Assembly: GCA_022824025.1 (NCBI GenBank) | Contig: JAJEBF010000003.1 | Coordinates: 285,699 to 349,698, forward strand | From: Caldilineaceae bacterium | GTDB taxonomy: Bacteria; Chloroflexota; Anaerolineae; Caldilineales; Caldilineaceae | Direction of reading: 5' to 3' | DNA: 64,000 nt | Part shown: positions 40,006-48,413 of the stretch, piece by piece | Layout: each line of letters begins with the position of its first letter | How positions within the stretch are numbered: position 1 is the stretch's first letter | The notes under the pieces: model-generated | What the model was told of the DNA's origin: nothing | The model's input: only the letters and a program-made list of their open reading frames with translations | Databases searched by the model: none | Program-made: the position numbers and the translations under genes

Positions 40006-41349
40006 CTATGAAGCCGCTCTGACTTGCCCATAGCGCTCCAATATGGTTGACATTGCCCGAAGGCCAAACTCCAACGCGTCGACGGGCACACGCTCATCAG
40101 CTGCATGGACGGTTGCGCCGAAGTTTGTGCCGGGCGGCAGCTTCATCGGCAAAAACCCATAGTTCTGAATGCCCAACCGGGTGAACATGCGCCCGTCGGT
40201 GAAGCCGCCCACCATCGCCGGAATGACGACGGAGTCCGGATCAAGTTCCTCTACAATCTCTTTCAGGAGCGGGAAAAGGCCCATATTCACGTCGGCCTGC
40301 CCTGGATCATGGCGGATGATCTCAAACTGCAGGTCCTCGCCCAACAGGTCGTGCAATTCGGAAATGAGGCTGTCCGCGCTGAAGCCAGGAAGGACCCGGC
40401 CGTCCAGTTCGAGTAGAATCTCGCTGGGGATCACATTGGTCTTGACGCCGCCGCCCACAACAGTTGCGTTGACCGTATTGTGCAGCAGAGCGTCGAAGGA
40501 CCTCGCCTGCGGCAGGCCATCAGCGGCCATCTGATCCAGCGTCTTGTCCGTCTGCGCCGGATCCAGGAGCGCCATCGCCGCGGCAGCCAGGTTCTCCGGC
40601 GCGTGCTCCGCAAGGGCAGGAAGCATCTGCTCCATTACCGGTGTAACGTGGACCGGCAACCTGTTGCTGTTGAGTGTTGTCAGTAGCGATCCAAGCCGCG
40701 CCATGGCCCCGTCGCGCAGTGGCGTTGAGCCGTGTCCCCCCGGACCGGCGATGCGGGCGCGCAGCCAGCAGACCTGCTTCTCAGCCACCATCAGGGGATA
40801 GAAGCGCTGGTCGCCCAGATACTGGGCGCTGCCTCCTCCTTCGCCAATTGCGTACTTTGCGCCGTCAAACTGTTCGGGATGCTCTTCAGTCAAAAAACGG
40901 GCCCCGAAGTCGCTGCCGGCCTCTTCATCGCTCATTATCGTCAGGATGACGTCCCCTGCCGGTGTATGCCCCTCGGCCAGCGCCCGCAATACAGCGCAGG
41001 TCATCATCGTTACGCCGCTCTTCATGTCGAGACTGCCGCGCCCCCAAATCATGCCATCGATCAGGTCGGCTCCGAATGGACTATGTTGCCAGGATTGATT
41101 CTCAGTCGTCACGACATCCACGTGCCCCTGAAGCACCAGTCCCGGCGCCTCTCCTCTCCCTGGCAAACGCGCCACCAGGTTCGGCCTGTTCGGGTCTTTC
41201 GCCAGTAGAGTGGTCCGCAAGCCCGCGTCCTGCAGCAGCCCATTCAAGTAGCCGATGCACTCGGCCTCGTTGCCCGGAGGATTGGTTGTATCGAAACGGA
41301 TTAAAGTGCGCAGCAGGTCGGTCGGGCGCTCGTAGATGGGAGTAGACAT
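40006..41349 (-). CDS. M20-family metallo-hydrolase (peptidase/amidohydrolase)
   Basis: A 447-residue two-metal hydrolase. Zinc ligands are seen in LQGHVDVV (His76), WGRGSLDMKSG (Asp108), MSDEEAGSD with the general-base Glu142 and ligand Glu143, and IGEGGGSAQ. The dimerisation domain with GPGGHGSTP follows, and the last ligand His lies in ATVHAADERV. The overall shape is that of the M20 carboxypeptidase/acetylornithine deacetylase-like group of about 450 residues. No signal peptide is present, so it acts on imported peptides or N-acyl amino acids. The methyltransferase gene lies just downstream. Confidence 0.92.
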   Translation of the reverse strand: MSTPIYERPTDLLRTLIRFDTTNPPGNEAECIGYLNGLLQDAGLRTTLLAKDPNRPNLVARLPGRGEAPGLVLQGHVDVVTTENQSWQHSPFGADLIDGMIWGRGSLDMKSGVTMMTCAVLRALAEGHTPAGDVILTIMSDEEAGSDFGARFLTEEHPEQFDGAKYAIGEGGGSAQYLGDQRFYPLMVAEKQVCWLRARIAGPGGHGSTPLRDGAMARLGSLLTTLNSNRLPVHVTPVMEQMLPALAEHAPENLAAAAMALLDPAQTDKTLDQMAADGLPQARSFDALLHNTVNATVVGGGVKTNVIPSEILLELDGRVLPGFSADSLISELHDLLGEDLQFEIIRHDPGQADVNMGLFPLLKEIVEELDPDSVVIPAMVGGFTDGRMFTRLGIQNYGFLPMKLPPGTNFGATVHAADERVPVDALEFGLRAMSTILERYGQVRAAS

Positions 41350-41790
41350 CGCTCTGTCTTCTTTCTGTTCGAAAATGTAAGCAGATTCGGTCTCTGTCAG
41401 GGTTTGTTCGGCTTTACAAGGACACGCAGGGAAACTGCTTCCCTCGCCTCGCCCTGGGGCTATCTTGCCCCGGGTTGGATTCGTTTCGCCACAAGCCTAA
41501 CCTAACAGGCCCCGAACGGCAAGACGCTCCCAAGGAAGCAGGGCGCTGGCGAGCTACTTCCTCCCCCTTAGACGGCGTCTCAGGGTACGATAACCGTCTT
41601 AATCAGCCAGCCGCTCGAAGCCTTGCCGAATATGTCCACCGAGACAGTTCGTATTTTGGTCCATGGCTGTTACAATGGCCCCGTTAGACGCCAACGGCAG
41701 CTTCAAAGGAACCGCTCCCACTCCTTTCATGCCGGCAAGCCTGGAATGCACGCCAACCTACGACTATCTGCGCTTGGACCATATTCCAAA
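41350..41790. other. Intergenic region with possible extended -10 promoter
   Basis: This 441-base spacer lies between the divergent M20 and homocysteine-methyltransferase-like genes. An extended -10 element TGTTACAAT (TACAAT at 41671-41676) faces the latter gene, though its -35 region is weak; it would give a leader of roughly 105 bases. I see no SAM or cobalamin riboswitch consensus in that leader. The longer in-frame reading from 41623 runs through this promoter and is not favoured. Confidence 0.4.
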
Positions 41791-42747
41791 ATGAAAACCA
41801 TCACGGAACGAATCGAGGAGAGCGCGACAGTTCTGATGGACGGCGCGACGGGAAGCGAGCTGCAGAAGCGCGGCGTACCCATGAACAACGTCGCTTGGAG
41901 CGGGTTGGCCACTGAATCCGATCCGGATCTGGTGCGGCAGGTCCATCGCGACTACATCCGCGCCGGGGCCGAGATTATCATCACCAATACATTTGCGACG
42001 GGCAGACACATGTTGCGCCTCGCGGGGATGGAGAAGCGCACAGCCGAATTCAACAAGCACGCCGCGCAGTTGGCCCTTCAGGCAAGGACTGATGCGGGGG
42101 AAGCAAAGAGCAACGATTTCGATGGCTCCTGGCAGTTGGCCCCTGACAATGTCTGGGTCGCGGGTTCGGTCTCTCCTTTGTCCGGGGGCCTTGCCGATTC
42201 CGATATCCCGTCTGTACCGCAAATACGCAGCGAGTTCGAGGAGCAGTCCGGGCTGCTGGCCGATGCAGGCGCTGATCTTCTTCTGCTGGAAATGGTCCGC
42301 GACATCGATTACGGCTGCGCTGCGCTCGAAGCTGCCTTGGCAACCGGCTTGCCTGTGTGGGTGGGCTTTAGCTGCGAACGAGCAGAAGACGGCCGCCTGT
42401 TCCTGGCCCCATCCATACGTGAAAGAGTCCCGTTCGCGGAGGGCGTCGCGGCCGTAATGTCGGTAGGCGGCTCACTCGCGGCCGTCATGCACAGTGACGT
42501 GGACGTCACCGACGCCGCCCTGGACGAGGTCAAGTCAGTCTGGAATGGTCCAACAGGCGCTTACCCCGAGAGCGGATACTTCAAGAAGCCGCACTGGCAG
42601 TTTGTCGACATAATCTCTGAAGATGACTTTGCCGTCCGGGCTTTGTCCTGGATCGACCAGGGCGTTCAAATGGTTGGGGGCTGTTGCGGCATCGGACCGG
42701 CGCACATCCGACGACTCGCAGAGCGGCTGAAAACGCATGCCCCTTAG
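41791..42747 (+). CDS. Homocysteine S-methyltransferase-like protein with altered zinc ligand
   Basis: A 318-residue TIM-barrel protein of the homocysteine S-methyltransferase/BHMT family. It begins with LMDGATGSELQKRG and contains ITNTFATGRHMLR and VAGSVSPLSGG. The C-terminal zinc pair GGCCGIGPAHI is intact (Cys298, Cys299). The third zinc cysteine, normally in a G-V-N-C segment, corresponds to AAVMHSDVD, giving His234 in its place. The barrel probably still binds a metal but may use a different thiol or methyl donor. The ATG at 41791 is used because upstream residues are unconserved. The solute-binding lipoprotein gene follows 37 bases later. Confidence 0.82.
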   Translation: MKTITERIEESATVLMDGATGSELQKRGVPMNNVAWSGLATESDPDLVRQVHRDYIRAGAEIIITNTFATGRHMLRLAGMEKRTAEFNKHAAQLALQARTDAGEAKSNDFDGSWQLAPDNVWVAGSVSPLSGGLADSDIPSVPQIRSEFEEQSGLLADAGADLLLLEMVRDIDYGCAALEAALATGLPVWVGFSCERAEDGRLFLAPSIRERVPFAEGVAAVMSVGGSLAAVMHSDVDVTDAALDEVKSVWNGPTGAYPESGYFKKPHWQFVDIISEDDFAVRALSWIDQGVQMVGGCCGIGPAHIRRLAERLKTHAP

Positions 42748-42784
42748 CGCAACCGCTGCCTGACTACTGATAGGAAAAACCGAC

Positions 42785-44146
42785 ATGAATTCCTCCCCTG
42801 CATGGCAAGCCAAGATTAGACACATCCTGTTCCTGGGATTCCTGATAGGACTTGCGGGAACGCTGAGTGGATGCGGCCGAGGCGAAAACGAAGAATACCT
42901 GCTCGCGCCAGATAACCCGCCTGTCACCCTCACCTACGTCGCTCCCAATGCCTCCGTATTCAACGACCCGGAAGATGTGGCCATCCAACGTTTCCAGGAG
43001 CGCGCTCCCAGCATTGAGGTCGACCGCCAGTCGTACGGCTTTAACGCAGGAAACTACCTGCTTGAAACACCGCCGCCGGATGTAATGCTGATGTGGGACG
43101 GCTACGAGTTGCGCAGCGCCGCCGCAAACGGGCTGCTGGCCGATCTATCAGATGTCTGGACCGAGGGAAATTTCGCCGAGGCATACGGGAGGCGATTTCA
43201 AGACATGAGCCGCTTTGACGGCGCTTTGCGATTCGTACCTGCCGGTTTCAACTGGTCGGGCATCTACTACAACAAGGAAGTCTTTGACCAATATGGCCTG
43301 ACGCCGCCGGCAACATGGGAGGAGTTCATCCGCATTTGCGATACATTTCTGGCAAACGGCATCACGCCGATGTCGCTCGCAGGTCAGAATCCCTTCATCA
43401 GTATCCTGTGGTTCGACTATCTGAACCTGCGCCTGAACGGCCCCCAGTTCCATCGCGAACTGATGGCGGGACGCGTCGACTTCAACGACGTACGCGTGGC
43501 ACGTGTTTGGGAACTGTGGCAAATGCTTCTGGACCGGGACTACTTCGTGGAGAGACCGGGCAGCACCTCTGAAATGAACAGCATGACTGCTTTGATACGC
43601 GGAGACGGGGACAGCCCTCTTTCCTGGGAAAAGGCGGTCATGACTCTGGCCCCGCATTTCAGTCTGGGTGACCTGCCGCCCGTCTTTGCCGACGAACTCG
43701 ACTTTTTCCAGTTCCCCCAGATCGACCCGAACGTCCCCATCGGCGAGGTATCAATCGTATTTGGGTATATCATCCCGGCGGACGCGCTGAACCGATTTGA
43801 GGCCGGGACGTTCGTTGGCTACATGGGGTCCGCAGAGGCGCAGGAACTCCAACTAAAGCGAATGGGTGACGACGGGATCAACATCGGCTACGTTCCCGTT
43901 CATCGCGAGTTCGATCGTGAACTTCTGTCGTACGCAGCCGAGAAGGGCGACCAGATTGTGAACGGAGCCGCAGAAATTAACCCGCCGCTCTTCCTTGTTC
44001 TGCCCGACAGCATGAGAGCCAGTTTCAACCAGGTGCTGAGGCGGTTCTTCCTGGCTTCAAACTTTCCTCTGGAGATTACGGAGATCCAGTTGCAGTTGGA
44101 AGAAGGGCGCCAAAGGGCGATCCAGAGCGGAGAATTTCCGCAGTAA
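42785..44146 (+). CDS. Extracellular solute-binding lipoprotein (sugar ABC importer type)
   Basis: A 453-residue lipoprotein with signal peptide and lipobox LSGC (Cys30). The mature part has the two-lobe organisation of family 1 carbohydrate-binding proteins: AIQRFQERAPSIEV, FVPAGFNWSGIYYNKEVFDQYGLTPPATWEEF and a late helix ending in AIQSGEF. It would deliver a sugar or oligosaccharide to an ABC importer. No permease genes are adjacent; the MalK-like ATPase at 15610 could serve it. A TAGGAAA site precedes the ATG. Confidence 0.9.
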   Translation: MNSSPAWQAKIRHILFLGFLIGLAGTLSGCGRGENEEYLLAPDNPPVTLTYVAPNASVFNDPEDVAIQRFQERAPSIEVDRQSYGFNAGNYLLETPPPDVMLMWDGYELRSAAANGLLADLSDVWTEGNFAEAYGRRFQDMSRFDGALRFVPAGFNWSGIYYNKEVFDQYGLTPPATWEEFIRICDTFLANGITPMSLAGQNPFISILWFDYLNLRLNGPQFHRELMAGRVDFNDVRVARVWELWQMLLDRDYFVERPGSTSEMNSMTALIRGDGDSPLSWEKAVMTLAPHFSLGDLPPVFADELDFFQFPQIDPNVPIGEVSIVFGYIIPADALNRFEAGTFVGYMGSAEAQELQLKRMGDDGINIGYVPVHREFDRELLSYAAEKGDQIVNGAAEINPPLFLVLPDSMRASFNQVLRRFFLASNFPLEITEIQLQLEEGRQRAIQSGEFPQ

Positions 44147-44167
44147 CGCGCCCCCCGGTTCGGCGCG
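44147..44167 (+). terminator. Possible hairpin between convergent genes
   Basis: CGCGCC at 44147-44152 can pair with GGCGCG at 44162-44167, forming a GC-rich stem directly after the solute-binding gene stop and facing the convergent PhyH gene. No run of T follows, so this is not a classical intrinsic terminator. Confidence 0.3.
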
Positions 44168-44212
44168 CCCTCTCCCAACCGCCGTTCAAGGAATCCAGAC
44201 AACTGAGACTGT

Positions 44213-44986
44213 CTATACAGCCTCACCGTTCATGGCTTCCCTGATGCCGGGCCACTCTCGCCAGATGTCGGTGAAGGCCGATTTGCCGACGTGTTCGGTC
44301 TCCTTATGACGAAGGCGCGTGATAACAGCCTGGCGAACATTCGGCGAACTGTTTGGCCCACCAGTGTGAAATATCAGGTGGTGCGCGATGATCAGGTCGC
44401 CCGCCTCGGCCGTCACCATCTGCGGCCCTTCAGGCAACGGAATATCAGGCCTCCCATTGGCCAGCACCTCGTGGCCATTCTCTTCAAAGTACTTCTGAAA
44501 GGCCCGATGGGATTTGGGCCAGACTGTAAAGTTGCCTGAGTTGGGTTCCAGCAGGTCGACCAGGTAAACCACGGCAAACATCGTGAATCCACGCCCGTAG
44601 TAACCCTTCGGCATGCCGTTTGTCCCGCTGCCGATGCCATCTATATGTCCGCGCGGTTCTGGAGCATCCTCACCCAATGGCAACGGAAACCGGGGATACG
44701 GCTTGGCGTTCAGGAGGGGCATTACGTTTCCCTCTCCCATCAACTCTTCGGCAATCTCGATGACAGGAGACTTCTGGAACAGGTCCAGAATGACCGGCGC
44801 CTTCAACAGTTCAGCGCAGAAAAAAGCCGATCGATGGTTGTCCATATCCTCGCCGCCGAGACCGACGGAGCCGATGGAGTGATTCACCGCACGCAGCGCC
44901 TCATCGACCAGCACCTTGGGGACCACACCGGGAACTTTCAGGAAACCTTCTTCATAGAACTGTCGCTTTTGTGCAAGAGATAGCAT
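44213..44986 (-). CDS. PhyH-family Fe(II)/2-oxoglutarate oxygenase, isolated copy
   Basis: A 257-residue oxygenase. Iron ligands are His114 and Asp116 (PRGHIDGIG), distal His207 (HHLIFHTGGPNSS), and the 2-oxoglutarate Arg is probably 218 (NVRQAV). The HID triplet in place of H-x-D flanked by aromatics and the AKPYPRFPLP region set it apart from the three clustered paralogues. The start at 44986 is fixed by AAAAGGAGG about six bases upstream; a longer reading adds 12 residues. It has its own promoter at 45028-45056. The substrate is unknown. Confidence 0.9.
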   Translation of the reverse strand: MLSLAQKRQFYEEGFLKVPGVVPKVLVDEALRAVNHSIGSVGLGGEDMDNHRSAFFCAELLKAPVILDLFQKSPVIEIAEELMGEGNVMPLLNAKPYPRFPLPLGEDAPEPRGHIDGIGSGTNGMPKGYYGRGFTMFAVVYLVDLLEPNSGNFTVWPKSHRAFQKYFEENGHEVLANGRPDIPLPEGPQMVTAEAGDLIIAHHLIFHTGGPNSSPNVRQAVITRLRHKETEHVGKSAFTDIWREWPGIREAMNGEAV

Positions 44987-45027
44987 TGGTTCCTCCTTTT
45001 CAAGGACAGATAGGCGCGACAAATATA

Positions 45028-45056
45028 ACCTTACACACTTTTTCTGGTGAGGTCAA
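45028..45056 (-). promoter_or_regulatory. Sigma70-type promoter for the isolated PhyH gene
   Basis: Read on the - strand, TTGACC (45056-45051) and TAAGGT (45033-45028) are 17 bases apart. Transcription would start near 45021, about 35 bases before the ATG and just ahead of a strong ribosome site. Confidence 0.55.
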
Positions 45057-45130
45057 CAGTAACCCCATCTGAAGAGAATCCAATTTTGAAGTTGCCTGGA
45101 GAAGCGGGGTCCAGTCCTCATTGCAAACTG

Positions 45131-45158
45131 TGGGGGCCCCCTTGTGGGCGCCCGCCCC
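45131..45158 (-). repeat. REP-like palindromic element, copy 2
   Basis: On the - strand this segment reads GGGGCGGGCGCCC then ACAAGGGGGCCCCCA. It shares the core GGGCGCCCACAAGGG with the element at 21116-21147 and is likewise self-complementary. It lies in the spacer between the PhyH and SDR genes. Confidence 0.45.
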
Positions 45159-45289
45159 GTCGCTCCGCCATTTACCCGCCCTGTCCCCACTGCGCGCTTC
45201 ATGGACGCCAGTTGGCGACGAACAACGGCTGTAATATCATACTTGGCACATCGTAAACAGTTTCGCACTACAAGGAAAGGAGATTGTCG

Positions 45290-46102
45290 TTGCACGAGCA
45301 AGCTCCACCCCTGAAAACCGCGCTGGATCTCTCCGGAAAAGTCGTTCTGGTAAGCGGCGGAAGCAGGGGCATTGGCTCCGGCATCGCCAGGCGTTTTGCC
45401 GAAGCCGGAGCGTGGGTTGTCGTGAACTACGTCAACTCCGAATCCGCCGCCCAGGAGGTCGTCGGACAGATTGAGGCGCAGGGCGAAAGGGCTCTTGCTC
45501 TACAGGCAGATGTCACGCAAGCCGCAGAAGTTGACCGACTCATCTCCAAAACCATAGAAGTTTGTGGCGGGCTGGATGTATTGGTCAACAACGCCGGAAT
45601 CTACCCGCTCTCTCCACTTCTGGATATGGCCGAAAGCGAGTGGAGCCAGGTGCTGGCAGCCAACTTGACCGGTACCCACCTTTGTACCCAGCGCGCAGCC
45701 CGCTCGATGATCGAGTTGACGCCTCACGATGAGCCGGACAACCATAGCCGCTCCATCATCAATATCTCATCCATCGAAGCCGTGTCGCCCGCATATGCGC
45801 ACAGTCACTACACGGCCGCCAAGGCAGGTGTGGACCAGTACACGAGAAACGCGGCACTGGAATTGGCCGAGTACGGAATCCGCGTCAACGCGGTCGCTCC
45901 GGGACTGATTGGACGAGATGGGCTGGAAAATGAGTGGCCGGACGGTGTGCGCAGCTGGCGGGCGAGGGCGCCTCTGGGCCGTCTTGGCGCCGCCGAAGAC
46001 ATTGCCGACGCCTGTCTGTTCCTCGCCTCTCCCTTGGCTCGCTGGATTACCGGCGTAACGCTCTCAGTCGATGGCGGCATTCAGGCTGCTCCCGCCTTCT
46101 AA
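45290..46102 (+). CDS. SDR-family NAD(P)-dependent dehydrogenase
   Basis: A classical short-chain dehydrogenase of 270 residues. The cofactor motif SGGSRGIG is at 22-29, followed by NNAGIYPLSP, the catalytic serine in INISSIEAVSP and the YxxxK motif in SHYTAAKAG; the C-terminus WITGVTLSVDGGIQ is standard. The TTG at 45290 is preferred because AAAGGAG sits seven bases before it; a TTG six bases earlier is too close. It could oxidise the sugar or alcohol handled by neighbouring genes. The DUF985 cupin gene begins 6 bases downstream. Confidence 0.9.
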   Translation: MHEQAPPLKTALDLSGKVVLVSGGSRGIGSGIARRFAEAGAWVVVNYVNSESAAQEVVGQIEAQGERALALQADVTQAAEVDRLISKTIEVCGGLDVLVNNAGIYPLSPLLDMAESEWSQVLAANLTGTHLCTQRAARSMIELTPHDEPDNHSRSIINISSIEAVSPAYAHSHYTAAKAGVDQYTRNAALELAEYGIRVNAVAPGLIGRDGLENEWPDGVRSWRARAPLGRLGAAEDIADACLFLASPLARWITGVTLSVDGGIQAAPAF

Positions 46103-46108
46103 CTCAAT

Positions 46109-46630
46109 ATGCGAACCGCCTCCTTAACAGCGGCAGACGTTATCCGCATGTTCGACCTGGAACCCCTACCGATTGAAGGCGGCTATTTCCGCGTCACCTA
46201 TACAGGCCCCCTTATACTTCCGGCCACCGCCCTGCCGTCCAATCTCACATCTGACAGGCCAGTTTCCTCCGTCATATACTACCTGCTGACAGCAGATTCC
46301 AAGTCTCGGCTTCACAGGCTTGAGATTGATGAAATGTGGCATTTTTATGTTGGTGATTTGGTGGAGTTATATAGGTTTGGGCCTGATGATCACTACGCGA
46401 AAACAATCCTTGGATCCAACTTGACGGCAGAACAGACTGTTCAAACCATCGTCCCTGCGCACACATGGTTCGGTGCGCGTCTCCGTAAGGGTGGAAAATG
46501 GGCGCTAATGGCCTGCTCGCTTGCCCCGGCCTACAGCGACGAGGACTTCTCCCTTCCCAACGACGCCGAGTTTTCCGACCTGTTGGACCGCTTCCCATCC
46601 CAGCGCCAGATTCTCCACGACTTGCGCTGA
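46109..46630 (+). CDS. Cupin superfamily protein, DUF985
   Basis: A 173-residue cupin matching DUF985 (YML079w-like). Signature parts are FDLEPLPIEGGYFRVTY, SSVIYYLLTADSKSRLHRL, DEMWHFYVGD and AHTWFGARLRKGGKWALMAC, which together build the small beta barrel. Structures of this family resemble sugar epimerases and germin-like proteins, but no reaction is established. It lies 6 bases after the SDR gene, so the two are co-transcribed and may act on the same carbohydrate. Confidence 0.88.
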   Translation: MRTASLTAADVIRMFDLEPLPIEGGYFRVTYTGPLILPATALPSNLTSDRPVSSVIYYLLTADSKSRLHRLEIDEMWHFYVGDLVELYRFGPDDHYAKTILGSNLTAEQTVQTIVPAHTWFGARLRKGGKWALMACSLAPAYSDEDFSLPNDAEFSDLLDRFPSQRQILHDLR

Positions 46631-47226
46631 ACGCAAGAGGTCCTGGCCGCAAAGCCACTGCGCCTGCTTCCAGATCGTCTTTGCGCCACCCTGATCAATC
46701 CAGGTTCAGCCGCGCTAAACTGCGGCCCTGAGAATCTCTACTTCTGATGTTCCGCATTTGGCCGTGCTTCACTTTTGTGCTAAATTTCTCCCGAAGTTTA
46801 CCTGCCCCTCATGCCGCGACACAGCGCGTTTTCTCCTCATTCAAACTAGCGAAAGGAGGCTCCATATGACCAAGGTAAAAAAGAATCTGAAACTCACGAG
46901 TAACTGCCCGCATATGGAGCTCAGCTAGCTGGTTATCCTGTAACGTTCGAACCGTGTTCCACTTCGGTACACGCGGACCTATTGGATCATCCCTGGCTAA
47001 CGAAAGAACAGCCCCTCGTATCTGAGGTTGCGGGCGTTGCCCGGTCGCGGCCTCCATTGATCCTGCCCAAATCTACCTTCTGTCGACACCAGATGTACCT
47101 GCCCAGAGGCTGGCGGCGCAAATCTCGAAACCGCGCGAGCGAACCGCGTGACGCGCCGCAGTATGCGGCCCTGAACTCGGCGGCCGTTTGCCGGTTTGGT
47201 GCGGAGACGGACTTGATTTCCGCGAT
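46631..47226. other. Long intergenic region upstream of the RIO kinase gene
   Basis: This 596-base spacer contains no gene of normal size. It holds one short reading frame with a strong ribosome site (46866-46928) whose ends are complementary. A T-loop-like GTTCGAACC near 46945 was checked but does not sit in a tRNA fold. No promoter was assigned with confidence. Confidence 0.45.
46866..46928 (+). CDS. Possible 20-residue peptide with start codon inside an inverted repeat
   Basis: The frame reads MTKVKKNLKLTSNCPHMELS and is preceded by AAAGGAGG six bases upstream, one of the best ribosome sites in the window. A perfect 10-bp inverted repeat, GCTCCATATG (46859-46868) and CATATGGAGC (46911-46920), brackets the frame and would pair over the start codon. 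It may be a leader or regulatory peptide, or the match may be accidental. No family is recognised. Confidence 0.3.
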   Translation: MTKVKKNLKLTSNCPHMELS

Positions 47227-48378
47227 ATGGAGTCGCAGCACAAGGAATACAACATCTTGAACAAGCAAGAAGAGCTGGAAAAAGAAAGTTGGGATCACGT
47301 TCAACAAGAGGAAGAGCCTGATTTGCACGAGTCGGACCTGCTGTGGGAAGAGGAACAGGCGGAGTTGGACTACTATGAGAGGAGATTTGGCCTGGCCGAA
47401 CGGACCTACCGGAATCCTCGCATGCCCAAGAACGAAAAGCAACGCTTCGAAATGCACCGCGCCGAAATTCAGGCGCTGTCAGAAGTCGCGGGACTGGAAA
47501 ATGTCTGGGAAATCACCTATACGCCGGCCCGCTTCGAAGGGATTTTCCTCCGAAACTCCCTGCAGCCGTTCTACGAGCAGGATCAGATCGTAGATGTGAT
47601 GGCGCAGGTGAAAGGTGGAAAGGAGGCCAACGTCTATCGCTGCCGCGCCCACCCGTCCATGGACACGGAATGGATCGCGGCCAAAGTTTATCGGCCCCGC
47701 CAGTTCCGCAACCTGAGTAACGACGCCATGTACAGGGAGGGCCGCCATCTACTGACTGAAGAGGACGGGCGGCCACAGGCTGTCAGACCCCGCGACGATC
47801 GAACCGTCCGGGCCGTCAACAAGAAAACGGCATTCGGCGTTCAGGTTCGGCATACATCGTGGCTTATGTATGAATTCTCGGCTCTGCAGACACTCTACGC
47901 CGCCGGAGTGCCTGTGCCGAAACCATACGGGGTAGGCGAGAACGCAATCCTGATGGAGTACATCGGCGATGAGCAGACGGCGGCGCCTACGCTCCATGAA
48001 GTGCGGCTCGATGACGACGAGAGCGTGCCGCTGTTCGAACGCACGCGCCAGGGGATCGAGACCATGCTTCAGAAGGGATTCGTTCACGGAGATCTGTCGG
48101 CCTTCAATATCCTCTACTGGCAAGGCGACATCAAGCTGATCGACTTCCCGCAGGTGGTAGACATTCATTCGAACCAGAGCGCGCAAGTCGTTCTTCGCAG
48201 GGACGTGACTCGGGTCTGCCAGTACTTTCGCCGCTACGGCGTCACGGCCAGCCCCGTCGCTCTCGCGCAAGAGCTATGGGAGCGGTTCGCCGCCGCAGAC
48301 CCTGACGACCTGGCAGCGGATCTCTCACGATTAACTGTTGAAGAGCTGGATGTTGAATCGGACAGTGAAGACCAGTAA
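47227..48378 (+). CDS. RIO-family atypical serine kinase
   Basis: A 383-residue RIO1/RIO3-type kinase. An acidic coiled N-terminal region (1-85) precedes the kinase fold: flexible phosphate loop VKGGKEANVYRC (128-139), ATP-binding Lys153 in AAKVYRP, catalytic FVHGDLSAFNILYW with Asp289 and Asn294, and metal-binding Asp306 in LIDFPQVVD, which matches the RIO1 DFPQ signature. RIO kinases act in ribosome maturation in archaea and eukaryotes; their bacterial roles are little known. The ATG at 47227 is preferred; the longer reading from 47188 needs a TTG. Confidence 0.9.
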   Translation: MESQHKEYNILNKQEELEKESWDHVQQEEEPDLHESDLLWEEEQAELDYYERRFGLAERTYRNPRMPKNEKQRFEMHRAEIQALSEVAGLENVWEITYTPARFEGIFLRNSLQPFYEQDQIVDVMAQVKGGKEANVYRCRAHPSMDTEWIAAKVYRPRQFRNLSNDAMYREGRHLLTEEDGRPQAVRPRDDRTVRAVNKKTAFGVQVRHTSWLMYEFSALQTLYAAGVPVPKPYGVGENAILMEYIGDEQTAAPTLHEVRLDDDESVPLFERTRQGIETMLQKGFVHGDLSAFNILYWQGDIKLIDFPQVVDIHSNQSAQVVLRRDVTRVCQYFRRYGVTASPVALAQELWERFAAADPDDLAADLSRLTVEELDVESDSEDQ

Positions 48379-48413
48379 GACACTTCATGAACTGCTTGCG
48401 CGGCAAGCAGTTT

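Noticed and set aside
41671..41790. SAM or cobalamin riboswitch ahead of the homocysteine-methyltransferase-like gene
   Set aside because: Such control would be logical, but none of the conserved riboswitch core sequences is visible in the leader.
46935..46985. tRNA-like T-loop GTTCGAACC
   Set aside because: The flanking bases do not form a five-pair T stem and no acceptor, D or anticodon arm can be placed.
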